A stretch of 64,000 nt of DNA from Acidimicrobiales bacterium (GTDB taxonomy: Bacteria; Actinomycetota; Acidimicrobiia; Acidimicrobiales; MedAcidi-G1): positions 20,511-84,510 of the forward strand of contig JASMLT010000002.1 of assembly GCA_030748555.1 (NCBI GenBank), in the 5' to 3' direction. The translations under genes and the position numbers were made by a program. A model generated the notes under the pieces. It ran no database searches and had not been told where the DNA came from. It saw only the letters and a list, made by a program, of their open reading frames with translations. Every line of letters starts with the position of its first letter. Within the stretch, counting starts at the first letter, position 1. This document shows positions 10,411 through 19,275 of the stretch, in pieces.

Positions 10411-11403
10411 ATGGGTAGAAACTTGCTAGTATCCCTCGATGAAATAGAAACGACCACAAAAAAGGCACTTGAAAGTCACGGTGCCTCTGTTGAAGTTGCT
10501 TCTCTGGTAGCTCATGCTGTTCGTACTGCTGAAGAAAGAGGAAACAAGATATGTGGCCTCTACTATGTTGAGAGCTATTGCCTTCAATTAAGAACAGGTC
10601 GAGTTGATGGTGCAGTTGAACCTGTCGTTACTAACAATAAACCTGGAACTGTAAGAGTGGATGGGCGATTCGGTTTTGCTCAGTCGGCTTTTGCAGCAGG
10701 TTTCAATAAAGCTATAGAGGTAGCTCGTAGCAATGGGATATGCGGCTATTCGGTTGAACACACGCAAACTTGTACTTCTTTAGGATATTTCACAGAGCAA
10801 CTAGCCAAATCGGGAATGTTAGCTATAGGGGCAACCAATGCTTCTGCAGTAGTAGCCCCTCCGGGTGGTTCAGTACCTGTGCTTGGAACTAACCCAATTG
10901 CTATGGCAGTACCAGATGGTAAGGGAGGAATATCTTTCCAATTTGATTTCAGCACAAGTGCTATAGCGCTAGGTAAAATTACAATGGCAGCCGCTGCCAA
11001 TGAACCGATCCCTCTTGGTTGGGCAGTCGATAAAGATGGAAATCCGACCACCAATGCTAAAGATGCTCTAGAAGGTTCCTTGCTTTCTGCAGGTGGATAC
11101 AAGGGTTATGGTCTTGGACTCATGGCAGAACTGTTAGCTGGCGCATTAACCGGTTCGAGGTTGAGTATCGAGGTTCCGCCTTTGAAGACACCTGAAGGCG
11201 AACCTCATGACCTGGGTCAGTTCTACGTAGTAATTGATGTAGAAGCTTACGATGACATGTTTATGCAAAGACTAGAAAAACTGGCTGATGCAATTGAATC
11301 ACAAGCAGGTGCCCGCCTACCTGGTGCAAATATTCCTACCCCTGATGAAGTCGAAGTTGATGATGTTTTATGGTCAACCGTAAAACATCTTTCCAGCAAC
11401 TAG
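10411..11403 (+). CDS. Malate/L-lactate dehydrogenase-like (Ldh2/YlbC family) oxidoreductase
   Basis: VSLDEIETTTKKALESHG, ATNASAVVAPPGGSVPVLGTNPIAMAVP, GYKGYGLGLMAELLAGALTG motifs. Start moved to ATG 10411 from the track start at 10309. Confidence 0.88.
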   Translation: MGRNLLVSLDEIETTTKKALESHGASVEVASLVAHAVRTAEERGNKICGLYYVESYCLQLRTGRVDGAVEPVVTNNKPGTVRVDGRFGFAQSAFAAGFNKAIEVARSNGICGYSVEHTQTCTSLGYFTEQLAKSGMLAIGATNASAVVAPPGGSVPVLGTNPIAMAVPDGKGGISFQFDFSTSAIALGKITMAAAANEPIPLGWAVDKDGNPTTNAKDALEGSLLSAGGYKGYGLGLMAELLAGALTGSRLSIEVPPLKTPEGEPHDLGQFYVVIDVEAYDDMFMQRLEKLADAIESQAGARLPGANIPTPDEVEVDDVLWSTVKHLSSN

Positions 11404-11416
11404 AGATACTCCGAAC

Positions 11417-12013
11417 CTAAAGAGGGTTCTTCTCGGATATTCGTATCATTCGAGCTGCATCCACCGGTAAAAGATTTTTTTCAGGTGGGGGTGAAATACC
11501 TTTAGAGATTAAAGAAGTTGTTAATTCGTTTATAGTTCTGAAATTCAAATAGCCTTTCATTCCTCTATGAACTACCGACCGAGAGTCAGCGACCCATAGC
11601 AACCATTCAGTTAAAAGTGGTATCTGAATAGTAATTCTTGCTTTTTTTCCAGAGTGAGTCTCATATATAACCGGAGGATTCTTCCTGCGGCTCCAAGCTT
11701 TTAAGTTTTTCTGAATTTCCTCTTCTTTTACTTTCAGTTCTTTGGCGAATTTTTTCAAATTGCCTTTACGTTCAATAAAACCCAAAGAGTCAGGTCTAGC
11801 TCCTGCTAGATCAACTAATTTAAACCATTGACTTTGGAAATCCGAACCTCGCATCCCGTAACTTCTGATTGCAACTTTTTTTTCACTAAGAACGCTTAAA
11901 ACTGGAGCCCTGATTGAACTGCCTAAGAGATCTGAAGGAGAACAAGAACCAAAGCGTTGAGCAGATTTAAATCTCTCGATCGCTAATTCTCGATTTTTTT
12001 CTAAACCTGCCAT
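11417..12013 (-). CDS. Hypothetical protein (198 aa)
   Basis: Uninterrupted ORF converging on the preceding gene. Confidence 0.6.
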   Translation of the reverse strand: MAGLEKNRELAIERFKSAQRFGSCSPSDLLGSSIRAPVLSVLSEKKVAIRSYGMRGSDFQSQWFKLVDLAGARPDSLGFIERKGNLKKFAKELKVKEEEIQKNLKAWSRRKNPPVIYETHSGKKARITIQIPLLTEWLLWVADSRSVVHRGMKGYLNFRTINELTTSLISKGISPPPEKNLLPVDAARMIRISEKNPL

Positions 12014-12112
12014 TACATAAGGTTACGACCTCATAGAAGACCACTGAGGGAGCCTCAAAATTAAGCTATTTTAAAGCACTTAAAAGTCATTAATTAGATC
12101 AATAACCAGATT

Positions 12113-12348
12113 TTAATTTACAAGAGAGAACGCTTCATCAAAGCACTGCGTTTCAGAGAATCCATCGGGGAACGTCACTGTATTGCATCCAGTAGCCTTA
12201 TCAAAAGTCAGTTCTATACGCGTTCCATCAGGTTCAACGACAAACCAGTCCCATCAGGACAGTTCGTGCCATATGCTCCACTGGGATCAGTGAAATTCAT
12301 ACAGCCTGTTTCTTCATCAAACTCCTCAACCACACCGGAATCAGACAT
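12113..12348 (-). pseudogene. Small Cys-containing repeat protein interrupted by an apparent 1-nt deletion
   Basis: Frame 1 from ATG 12348: MSDSGVVEEFDEETGCMNFTDPSGAYGTNCPDG; after a shift near 12250: DWFVVEPDGTRIELTFDKATGCNTVTFPDGFSETQCFDEAFSLVN*. Both halves carry a related TGCxxxTxPxG motif, so the frames belong together. Confidence 0.55.
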
Positions 12349-12377
12349 TTAAATACACTCAACTAGTAATCGAACAT

Positions 12378-12758
12378 ATGTTCGATTATGTTACCTGTAT
12401 GCCCAACCTTCAACTATTAGATGGATCTTGCGAAAACTGTATCCGCTTATTCGCAGCTCTCGAAGAAATCATGGCAACTGACGCTCCAGTGGCCATCGTT
12501 TTGACTTCTGATGGGTCAATCGTCCTTTATATGGAAGATCGTTTCCTTGTGGAGGACATTCCTCAGAAAAAAAAGGGCAACTCCGATCAAAATTTTCCAA
12601 AGCTAACCGGGAAAGAAAAAAAGAGAAGATTTAAAGAAAACCCTGGAAAACGCATAAAAATACCTAAGGGCAATTTCAGCATCATTTACAGTGAAACAAA
12701 CGATAAAAAACAAAATCCGCCCTCAAGAAGGGCGGAAAATCAACGAGCAAGCCAATAA
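12378..12758 (+). CDS. Hypothetical protein (126 aa)
   Basis: ORF; N-terminal half (LDGSCENCIRLFAALEEIMATDAPVAIVLTSDGSIVLYMEDRFLVED) looks protein-like; the C-terminal end overlaps a minus-strand terminator-like hairpin. Confidence 0.45.
   Translation: MFDYVTCMPNLQLLDGSCENCIRLFAALEEIMATDAPVAIVLTSDGSIVLYMEDRFLVEDIPQKKKGNSDQNFPKLTGKEKKRRFKENPGKRIKIPKGNFSIIYSETNDKKQNPPSRRAENQRASQ
12716..12736 (-). terminator. Rho-independent terminator-like hairpin for the minus-strand ygfZ-like gene
   Basis: CCGCCCT (12717-12723) CAAGA AGGGCGG (12729-12735): perfect 7-bp stem. On the minus strand it is followed by ATTTTGTTTTTTATCG. Confidence 0.7.
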
Positions 12759-12823
12759 CTTACCACATCTAAATTTTCAATGTCGGGTCGTGCTCATGCT
12801 TATTTGAGATTTATTAGAGGATC

Positions 12824-13666
12824 TCAACCTTCTAAAGGCATAATAAAAACACTTTTCTCACTAAAGTCCTCATCAACAATCTGTGCTGTTGTGGGACTCT
12901 CAACCCCTCTTTTTAAGAAACCAAGAGCAAAAAATTCACTACCAATAACTACTTCACTGGTAATAGTTCCGATTTTTTCACCATTATTCAAAAGAAAACC
13001 TTGGCTTGCGGCAATCCTCGAAGTTCCACTTATTCTCACAAGACGATATGGAGTTCCACCTTTGCGACTATCCATACGTGCAACCAACTCCTGCCCCGTA
13101 TAGCAACCCTTGGTGAAACTAACGGAAAAATCGACTATTCCCAATGAGGCTGGGATCGTAGAAGTGTCAATTTCTTTACCCATCTCGGGGATGCCCGCTT
13201 TTATTCTCGCCTCCGTCCAAGTTTGATCATCTATAAGAGTAAAACCTTCAGAAAAACTCTCGGATTTGAAAATATAATCCGTGAATTCAAAGCCAAACCA
13301 AGAATACGGAATTGCAATACAGTCAACGAAATCGTTCTCAGTTCGAGAGTTGCCAATTTCCGTATAAAGAAAATAGTTCAAAATTTCGACCGTGCAATCA
13401 GTTCGCAACAAGAACCGTTTAAGTCTCGCGAGAACCAACTCTCCATAGTTCTTATCCACATCAAGCAAATAATCATTTTGAGTTTGACGAGTGATTCTTA
13501 GCCATGCGTCAACTTTTCCAGAAGGTTGGAGAAGAAATGTAAACCTTGATTCACCATCCGACATTCCTTCGACATCTTGGCTCAACTGGCCTTGCAGGTA
13601 GCTTTCTGCTTCAGTTCCAGAAATTCTAAGAAAATCTTTTTCTCGCTTTACAACGTCTAATTTCAT
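12824..13666 (-). CDS. ygfZ: Folate-binding YgfZ/GcvT-like protein (Fe-S cluster assembly)
   Basis: KGCYTGQELVARMDSRKGGTPYRLVRISG contains the YgfZ signature KGCYxGQE. Confidence 0.9.
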   Translation of the reverse strand: MKLDVVKREKDFLRISGTEAESYLQGQLSQDVEGMSDGESRFTFLLQPSGKVDAWLRITRQTQNDYLLDVDKNYGELVLARLKRFLLRTDCTVEILNYFLYTEIGNSRTENDFVDCIAIPYSWFGFEFTDYIFKSESFSEGFTLIDDQTWTEARIKAGIPEMGKEIDTSTIPASLGIVDFSVSFTKGCYTGQELVARMDSRKGGTPYRLVRISGTSRIAASQGFLLNNGEKIGTITSEVVIGSEFFALGFLKRGVESPTTAQIVDEDFSEKSVFIMPLEG

Positions 13667-13683
13667 TACCTGACCTCACACCT

Positions 13684-13722
13684 AATCAATAATATTGATT
13701 TTATTCCTCACATAAAATCAAT
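13684..13722. promoter_or_regulatory. Dyad AATCAAT-AAT-ATTGATT plus a third AATCAAT half-site between divergent ygfZ and leuB
   Basis: AATCAAT 13684-13690, ATTGATT 13694-13700, AATCAAT 13716-13722. Confidence 0.5.
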
Positions 13723-13783
13723 ATGGTCGACTAGAATTTTTACCTAGGTGAAATTACCCAACTCATAGAGGCAGAGGCAACTA

Positions 13784-14761
13784 ATGGCAAATCGCATAGG
13801 AGTGGTTGGAGGTGACGGAATAGGACCGGAGGTAATATCTGAAGGTCTTAAAGTCATACAAGCCTCTGGTATTGATTTAGAAACTGTCGAATACGATCTT
13901 GGCGGCGAGCGGTACGAACGCGATGGAACCATTCTTCCCGAAAGTGTCTTAGAGGAATGGCGCGATTTGGATGCAATTTATTTAGGAGCAGTCGGAACCC
14001 CCAATGTTCCCCCAGGTGTAATAGAACGTGGCCTTTTACTAAAAATGCGTTTCGAACTTGACCTTTACATCAACTTAAGACCTTTCGTATTCCCAGAAGA
14101 TGAAATAGATTTTCAAGTAGTTAGGGAAAATACTGAAGGTCCCTACGCTGGCGAAGGTGGAGTTCACAGGCTTGGTACACCTTATGAAATTGCTACTCAA
14201 GGGTCAGTCAATACACGGCATGGTGTGGAAAGGGCTGTCAGGTTTGCCTTTGAATTAGCAATGGAACGGAGGCGTCACCTCACAATGGTTCACAAGACAA
14301 ACGTCCTTTCCTTTGCAGGTGATCTTTGGGATAGAACATTCAATGAAGTATCTGAAGAGTACCCCGAAGTTGAAACCGCCTATAACCATTGTGATGCTGC
14401 TTGTATCTATATGGTTCAATCACCTCAGCAATATGATGTGATCGTTACCGACAATTTATTCGGTGACATCTTGACTGACTTGGGAGGAGCAGTCTCGGGA
14501 GGAATTGGGACCGCATCATCAGCGAACCTTAATCCAACAAAAACTGGCCCATCAATGTTCGAGCCAGTTCATGGTTCAGCACCTGATATTGCCGGACAGG
14601 GTATAGCCAATCCTGTGGCCGCAATACTTTCAGGAGCTATGATGCTTGATTTTCTCGGAGAACAAAATGCGGCCTCAAGGATTGTTGAAGCGTGCAATAA
14701 ATTAGATCCTGGAATCACAGGCACAATTGAAATCGGCAACGCGATTGCTTCGAATCTCTAA
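13784..14761 (+). CDS. leuB: 3-isopropylmalate dehydrogenase
   Basis: [27 protein letters not shown](T)[30 protein letters not shown] motifs of the isocitrate/isopropylmalate dehydrogenase family. Confidence 0.88.
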   Translation: MANRIGVVGGDGIGPEVISEGLKVIQASGIDLETVEYDLGGERYERDGTILPESVLEEWRDLDAIYLGAVGTPNVPPGVIERGLLLKMRFELDLYINLRPFVFPEDEIDFQVVRENTEGPYAGEGGVHRLGTPYEIATQGSVNTRHGVERAVRFAFELAMERRRHLTMVHKTNVLSFAGDLWDRTFNEVSEEYPEVETAYNHCDAACIYMVQSPQQYDVIVTDNLFGDILTDLGGAVSGGIGTASSANLNPTKTGPSMFEPVHGSAPDIAGQGIANPVAAILSGAMMLDFLGEQNAASRIVEACNKLDPGITGTIEIGNAIASNL

Positions 14762-14784
14762 ATCCTCTCTACCAGTAAATAAAA

Positions 14785-16089
14785 CTAAGGTCTAGTGCCG
14801 TCTAGATAATCATCTAAAACGTCGTGAAACCTCTGAACACGTCCTTCTTGCCCGGCAAGCCTCACTCCCCGATACCCGCGTGAAGCAAGTCCTAGTTGCT
14901 GCCCAGTGCTAATTGCCAAATCCTGATCGGCAATTTGTCGATTCATTAGCTCTGTTCCATATTTGAAAAATCTTCGTTCTTCTGGCTCAGTGACATCAAG
15001 ACGCGCAGCAGCCCCCTGCGACAAATACATAAAATTGTCGTAATAATGCCGTTCCGGATCACGACGGTGCGGCCGCATTCTTTGAAGCCCTATATATTCC
15101 GATCCGGCGAAGCTAATTGTGACATTAGGAAATATGTTGTAGTGATAAGCATCTGTTAGCTGATCGTCAAAAAGTTGATCAAATTGGTAGCCGTATTTAC
15201 TGCCAAGCTGTCTTTTGACCGCCTGGACCCTTTGACGGGTTTCAAATTCTCTTCCTTTAAATTCTTCCACCTTTAAACCCCACGGTTCTAACATCTCCCC
15301 TAGCTGCTCATCCACCTCGAGTTCTTCACCTGTGAGTGAGCGAGATGGCGTGACCATTGGTATAGACATTCGATTATGTCCTTCCTCACACCAGTCGAAA
15401 TGACAATACTTATAGCTATGTTCTATCCATTTCAGACCCTGAGGGTGAACTGCAGGTAGGTGGTAAGACTCACACGAATTATCTTGCGGCACCTTCCAAT
15501 TGCAATTGACATCGACTGTCGATGAAGGCCCGCGAATCCAATCATCGCTTTCATAAGCTTCGAATTCTTCCCAAACGGGACCAAGATACTCCCGTAAAGT
15601 CATGCATTCAGGATTCATATTTATCCAAATGAAACCAGCAAAAACTTCACAATTCACTTCCACCAAAGTCAAATCATCACAAGGATTTCCTTCAGGGAAA
15701 TCTTCAGGGTCTTGGACATATTCCAATGAACCGTCACCAGCCCACTCCCACCCGTGATATGGGCAAACTATTTTATCTGCAGCACCTTCTTTATTGAAAA
15801 TAAGACGAGAACCACGATGTTGACAGACATTATAAAAACACCTAATCGAACTATCTTCCTGCCGGATCATAATAAATGATTCAGGTCCAACTTCTTCCAC
15901 CTGATAAGAGCCTGGCTCTCGCATTTCCGAAGAACGACCCATTAGAAGCCACACTTGTGTCCACATAGACGACCATTCCCTGTCAAAGAAATCTCGCGAG
16001 GTGTACTGCTCTCCTAAAATAGGAACATTTCGAAGTGGCGGACATTCCCAAGGTCTAGCCAAAGCCATCACAGTTTCAGGAACACTCAT
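14785..16089 (-). CDS. Rieske non-heme iron oxygenase, alpha-subunit type
   Basis: Rieske CQHRGSRLIF...CPYHGWEW and mononuclear iron DNSCESYHLPAVHPQ. Confidence 0.92.
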   Translation of the reverse strand: MSVPETVMALARPWECPPLRNVPILGEQYTSRDFFDREWSSMWTQVWLLMGRSSEMREPGSYQVEEVGPESFIMIRQEDSSIRCFYNVCQHRGSRLIFNKEGAADKIVCPYHGWEWAGDGSLEYVQDPEDFPEGNPCDDLTLVEVNCEVFAGFIWINMNPECMTLREYLGPVWEEFEAYESDDWIRGPSSTVDVNCNWKVPQDNSCESYHLPAVHPQGLKWIEHSYKYCHFDWCEEGHNRMSIPMVTPSRSLTGEELEVDEQLGEMLEPWGLKVEEFKGREFETRQRVQAVKRQLGSKYGYQFDQLFDDQLTDAYHYNIFPNVTISFAGSEYIGLQRMRPHRRDPERHYYDNFMYLSQGAAARLDVTEPEERRFFKYGTELMNRQIADQDLAISTGQQLGLASRGYRGVRLAGQEGRVQRFHDVLDDYLDGTRP

Positions 16090-17831
16090 GGCAATTCTAA
16101 AATCCTCACCTCTCCTGATGTGCCGTCTATCTCTAAAATGGCACCATCAGGTATAAGTGTTGTGGCTTCGTTTACTGAGACCACGCACGGTATTCCTAAC
16201 TCTCTGCTGACTATCACGGCATGGCTGATTTGTGCCCCCACATTTACTATTACAGCCTCAACAGCTAAAAAAAGTGGAGTCCATGCTGGATCTGTTATTG
16301 GCGCAACCATAATGTCGCCAGGCAACAAATCAGGAGGGTTTGAGGGGTCTAGAACTATTCTTGCTCTCCCTTGGGTGCTCCCCGGAGATCCGGGAACTCC
16401 TGTCAAAACATCTCCAACGTTTAATGTAGACATTTTATCTTCCGAGGATTTTAGATCCCATTCGGAAAGACCCGGAACGACTCCATCCCTGATGAAAAAT
16501 GGTGGTTCCAAATCCCATAACGCTTTCCAGTCTTTATAGCGTTTCCCAAGTTTTTCAGTAAATGAACCTGGGTTTGCTATAAAAGCTTCTAACTCTTCAT
16601 CCAAAAGCATGAAAATTTCTTCATCTGAACCAAGTGTTCCCAATTCTCTATGACGTTTTCCTAATTCACGTATAGTCATACGGCTTTCATGAAGCGGTTT
16701 AACCAAAGTAGTTTTCGAACGCTCTCGAAAAACCATCATATTCGCTGCAACTATCGCCCCTTCAAAGGTTCCAGTCAGTTCATCGTTTGCGATTCCTTTC
16801 AATTTTTCCCTTACCTCTTCTATGAGGTTTTCTCTTTCCATGGCAAGACGCTCTGCTGCTATTTTTGGAGAACGATCATCATTTTGCGATCTAACTTGAT
16901 CTATAGCTCTTAAAGCTATTGTTGGTTCAGTTTCCCAAGTTTCACTGCTCAGCTCCCACTCATTCGCTCCACGTGAGCCATACTCGTATACGAACTCATT
17001 GAATGCTTCAAGAAAATCAGCCACTTCTTCGGAATCAGACTTATTAAGTTCATCCAACAGAGATTCAGGATGTGAGTTAAAAATTTCTGAAATGATTTGC
17101 GATTCTTTAACTGAGCGAGACATTTCCCATATTGCAAATGATGGAGCAGCAGAATCTATATCGCCGAGACTAGATAAAAGACGAACAGGAATACTTGGAT
17201 CCCCTATGGCTTCACCCACAGCCGCCAACATTCCAGGCGCAATACCAGATGATCCTGCTGAAACCATTTGGTTGCGTGAGAGATTTTCAATAAGTGGTTG
17301 GAGATCTCTCAGTCTTTCAAGCAACTCTTCATCACTTAGTGATTTCAGATCCGGTCTTTCTTTACGTTCTTTGTCGGCAAGTTTTCTCTCTTCATTAAGT
17401 TCCGGCCATTCAGAAGCACTAAGAACGAACTGCATATGAGAATCAGCTAGATGCTGTAAATGTGGTTTCTCATCTTCTGGATGAGGTTCATATTTCGGAG
17501 AATCTGGCTGGTCTCCAAAAATTGCAAGATCGAGCTGTTCAACTGTTATAGCTGGATTTCTTACTGCTTGCATACGTATACAAGAAAGATTTATGTAGAA
17601 ATAACCTCCAAAAAAACCGCACATTTCTGGCGGATCATCTCTGTATTCATCGAGTTCATAAAAACCTGTTTGAGTTGAACCTAATTGCCACCCCTTCATT
17701 ATGCAGTTGTCAAATCCGTAACTTTGACCAAAAGGACTTGCTGGCGTAGGAAGGACCTCACCTGCATTTGCTCGTGTGTAATGCGGCCAACGTTTACTTG
17801 GGGGGTGGTCAGTAAACCATTTTTCTTCCAT
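16086..17831 (-). CDS. PEP-utilising-enzyme phosphohistidine (swivelling) domain protein, lacking a recognisable ATP-grasp domain
   Basis: C-terminal GVPGSPGSTQGRARIVLDPSNPPDLLPGDIMVAPITDPAWTPLFLAVEAVIVNVGAQISHAVIVSRELGIPCVVSV; 4-nt overlap with downstream Rieske gene. Confidence 0.85.
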   Translation of the reverse strand: MEEKWFTDHPPSKRWPHYTRANAGEVLPTPASPFGQSYGFDNCIMKGWQLGSTQTGFYELDEYRDDPPEMCGFFGGYFYINLSCIRMQAVRNPAITVEQLDLAIFGDQPDSPKYEPHPEDEKPHLQHLADSHMQFVLSASEWPELNEERKLADKERKERPDLKSLSDEELLERLRDLQPLIENLSRNQMVSAGSSGIAPGMLAAVGEAIGDPSIPVRLLSSLGDIDSAAPSFAIWEMSRSVKESQIISEIFNSHPESLLDELNKSDSEEVADFLEAFNEFVYEYGSRGANEWELSSETWETEPTIALRAIDQVRSQNDDRSPKIAAERLAMERENLIEEVREKLKGIANDELTGTFEGAIVAANMMVFRERSKTTLVKPLHESRMTIRELGKRHRELGTLGSDEEIFMLLDEELEAFIANPGSFTEKLGKRYKDWKALWDLEPPFFIRDGVVPGLSEWDLKSSEDKMSTLNVGDVLTGVPGSPGSTQGRARIVLDPSNPPDLLPGDIMVAPITDPAWTPLFLAVEAVIVNVGAQISHAVIVSRELGIPCVVSVNEATTLIPDGAILEIDGTSGEVRILELP

Positions 17832-17857
17832 TTTTTCCTCTCTTTAAGATCTGAAAA

Positions 17858-19171
17858 TTACTCTATATAGCTATCTATGACGTCATGAAAGCGCCTGATT
17901 CTACTTTCCTGTTCAGATAAAAATCCGCCCCTATATCCTCTTGAACGCAGTCCAAGTTGTTGCATCACAGATACAGCTATGTCTTGGTCAGGTATTAGTC
18001 CCATCGACTGCTCTCCATATTGAATCACTTCTTGTAAATTGCTGGTATCCGTCAATTCAATATTTGTAGCTGAATCTGCGAGTTCTGTATTTTTCGTGTA
18101 ATACCAATGATCAAAAAAACACTTTTGAGGGTCTGATGGGTCTGGGCGCATGCGTTGCAGTAGAACGCCATCGGCGGAAAAAGTCAACGAACAATTTGGG
18201 AATAAGTTGTAGTGGTGAGAGTCAGTTAATTGAGCATCACGTAAATTTGCATAATGGGAATGCCCTCTGCTAACTCCCAGTTCTCTCATTTTTTCCTGCA
18301 GAGCTAGTCTCACCTCGAAGACACGGTCGGTGAAATCTGCTGGGTCCAATTCCCAATATTCCATTCGCTCAGCTAGAGAATTTGGAAGATCAGGGTTTGC
18401 TCCACGTAAAGTTCTTGAAGGCGTAGCTCCCATCATGATCATCCGATTGTGACCTTCAAGTGACATGTCGAATTGAGCGTATGCATAGTTCTCTTCATGT
18501 GAATCAGCAAGTTGAGGGTGAACTGTTGGCAGATGGTAAGACTCACAAAAGTTATCCTGCACGACTTTCCAATTGCAAGGAACTGTGGTGGATATTTTTA
18601 GCACCCGAGACCAATCATCAATTTCATATGCTGACCATTCATCCCATAAAGGTCCTAAAAAGTCTTTAAGTGATTGACAATCCGGATCCAAATTAATCCA
18701 GATGAAACCAGCAAAAATTTCGCAGGGAACTTCCATTAAAGTCAGTTCTTCACAAGGGTTGCCTTGAAGAAAGTCTTCGGGATCCTGTACCGATAGAAGA
18801 GTTCCATCAAATGACCATTCCCAACTGTGGTAAGGACATCTAAACACTTCGGTGGTTCCCTTTGTATTATTGGTTAGACGTGAACCTCTGTGTTGACAAA
18901 CGTTATAGAAGGCTCGGACCGATCCGTCTTCTTGACGTACCATGATGATCGATTCAACTCCTATTTCTTCAATCTGGTAATCACCTTTAAAAGGTATTTC
19001 ACTAACTCGTCCAAGAAGTAACCAAACTTTGGTCCACATTTGGTTCCACTCTTTTTCATAAAACTCTGGAGATGTATACCTGAAACCCTCTAGCGCCAAT
19101 TTTGAGACTTTCGGGTTTTCCCAGCCAGGAGCCAAATCATTAGGTGTATTTTTGTTTTTAGCAATCCTCAT
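17858..19171 (-). CDS. Rieske non-heme iron oxygenase, alpha-subunit type (paralog)
   Basis: CQHRGSRLTNN...CPYHSWEW; DNFCESYHLPTVHPQ. Confidence 0.92.
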   Translation of the reverse strand: MRIAKNKNTPNDLAPGWENPKVSKLALEGFRYTSPEFYEKEWNQMWTKVWLLLGRVSEIPFKGDYQIEEIGVESIIMVRQEDGSVRAFYNVCQHRGSRLTNNTKGTTEVFRCPYHSWEWSFDGTLLSVQDPEDFLQGNPCEELTLMEVPCEIFAGFIWINLDPDCQSLKDFLGPLWDEWSAYEIDDWSRVLKISTTVPCNWKVVQDNFCESYHLPTVHPQLADSHEENYAYAQFDMSLEGHNRMIMMGATPSRTLRGANPDLPNSLAERMEYWELDPADFTDRVFEVRLALQEKMRELGVSRGHSHYANLRDAQLTDSHHYNLFPNCSLTFSADGVLLQRMRPDPSDPQKCFFDHWYYTKNTELADSATNIELTDTSNLQEVIQYGEQSMGLIPDQDIAVSVMQQLGLRSRGYRGGFLSEQESRIRRFHDVIDSYIE

Positions 19172-19198
19172 AGAGTCAACCCCCTACTCCCCCCAAAG

Positions 19199-19234
19199 GA
19201 ACTCGTTAAACAATTATGCCACTTTGACGAGTTC
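19199..19234. promoter_or_regulatory. Perfect 8-bp inverted repeat upstream of the Rieske/PEP-swivel/Rieske operon
   Basis: GAACTCGT (19199-19206) ... 20 nt ... ACGAGTTC (19227-19234). Confidence 0.5.
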
Positions 19235-19275
19235 TATATAGAGTCCGAAACATAAGCTCTTGATTGCCGAAATAT

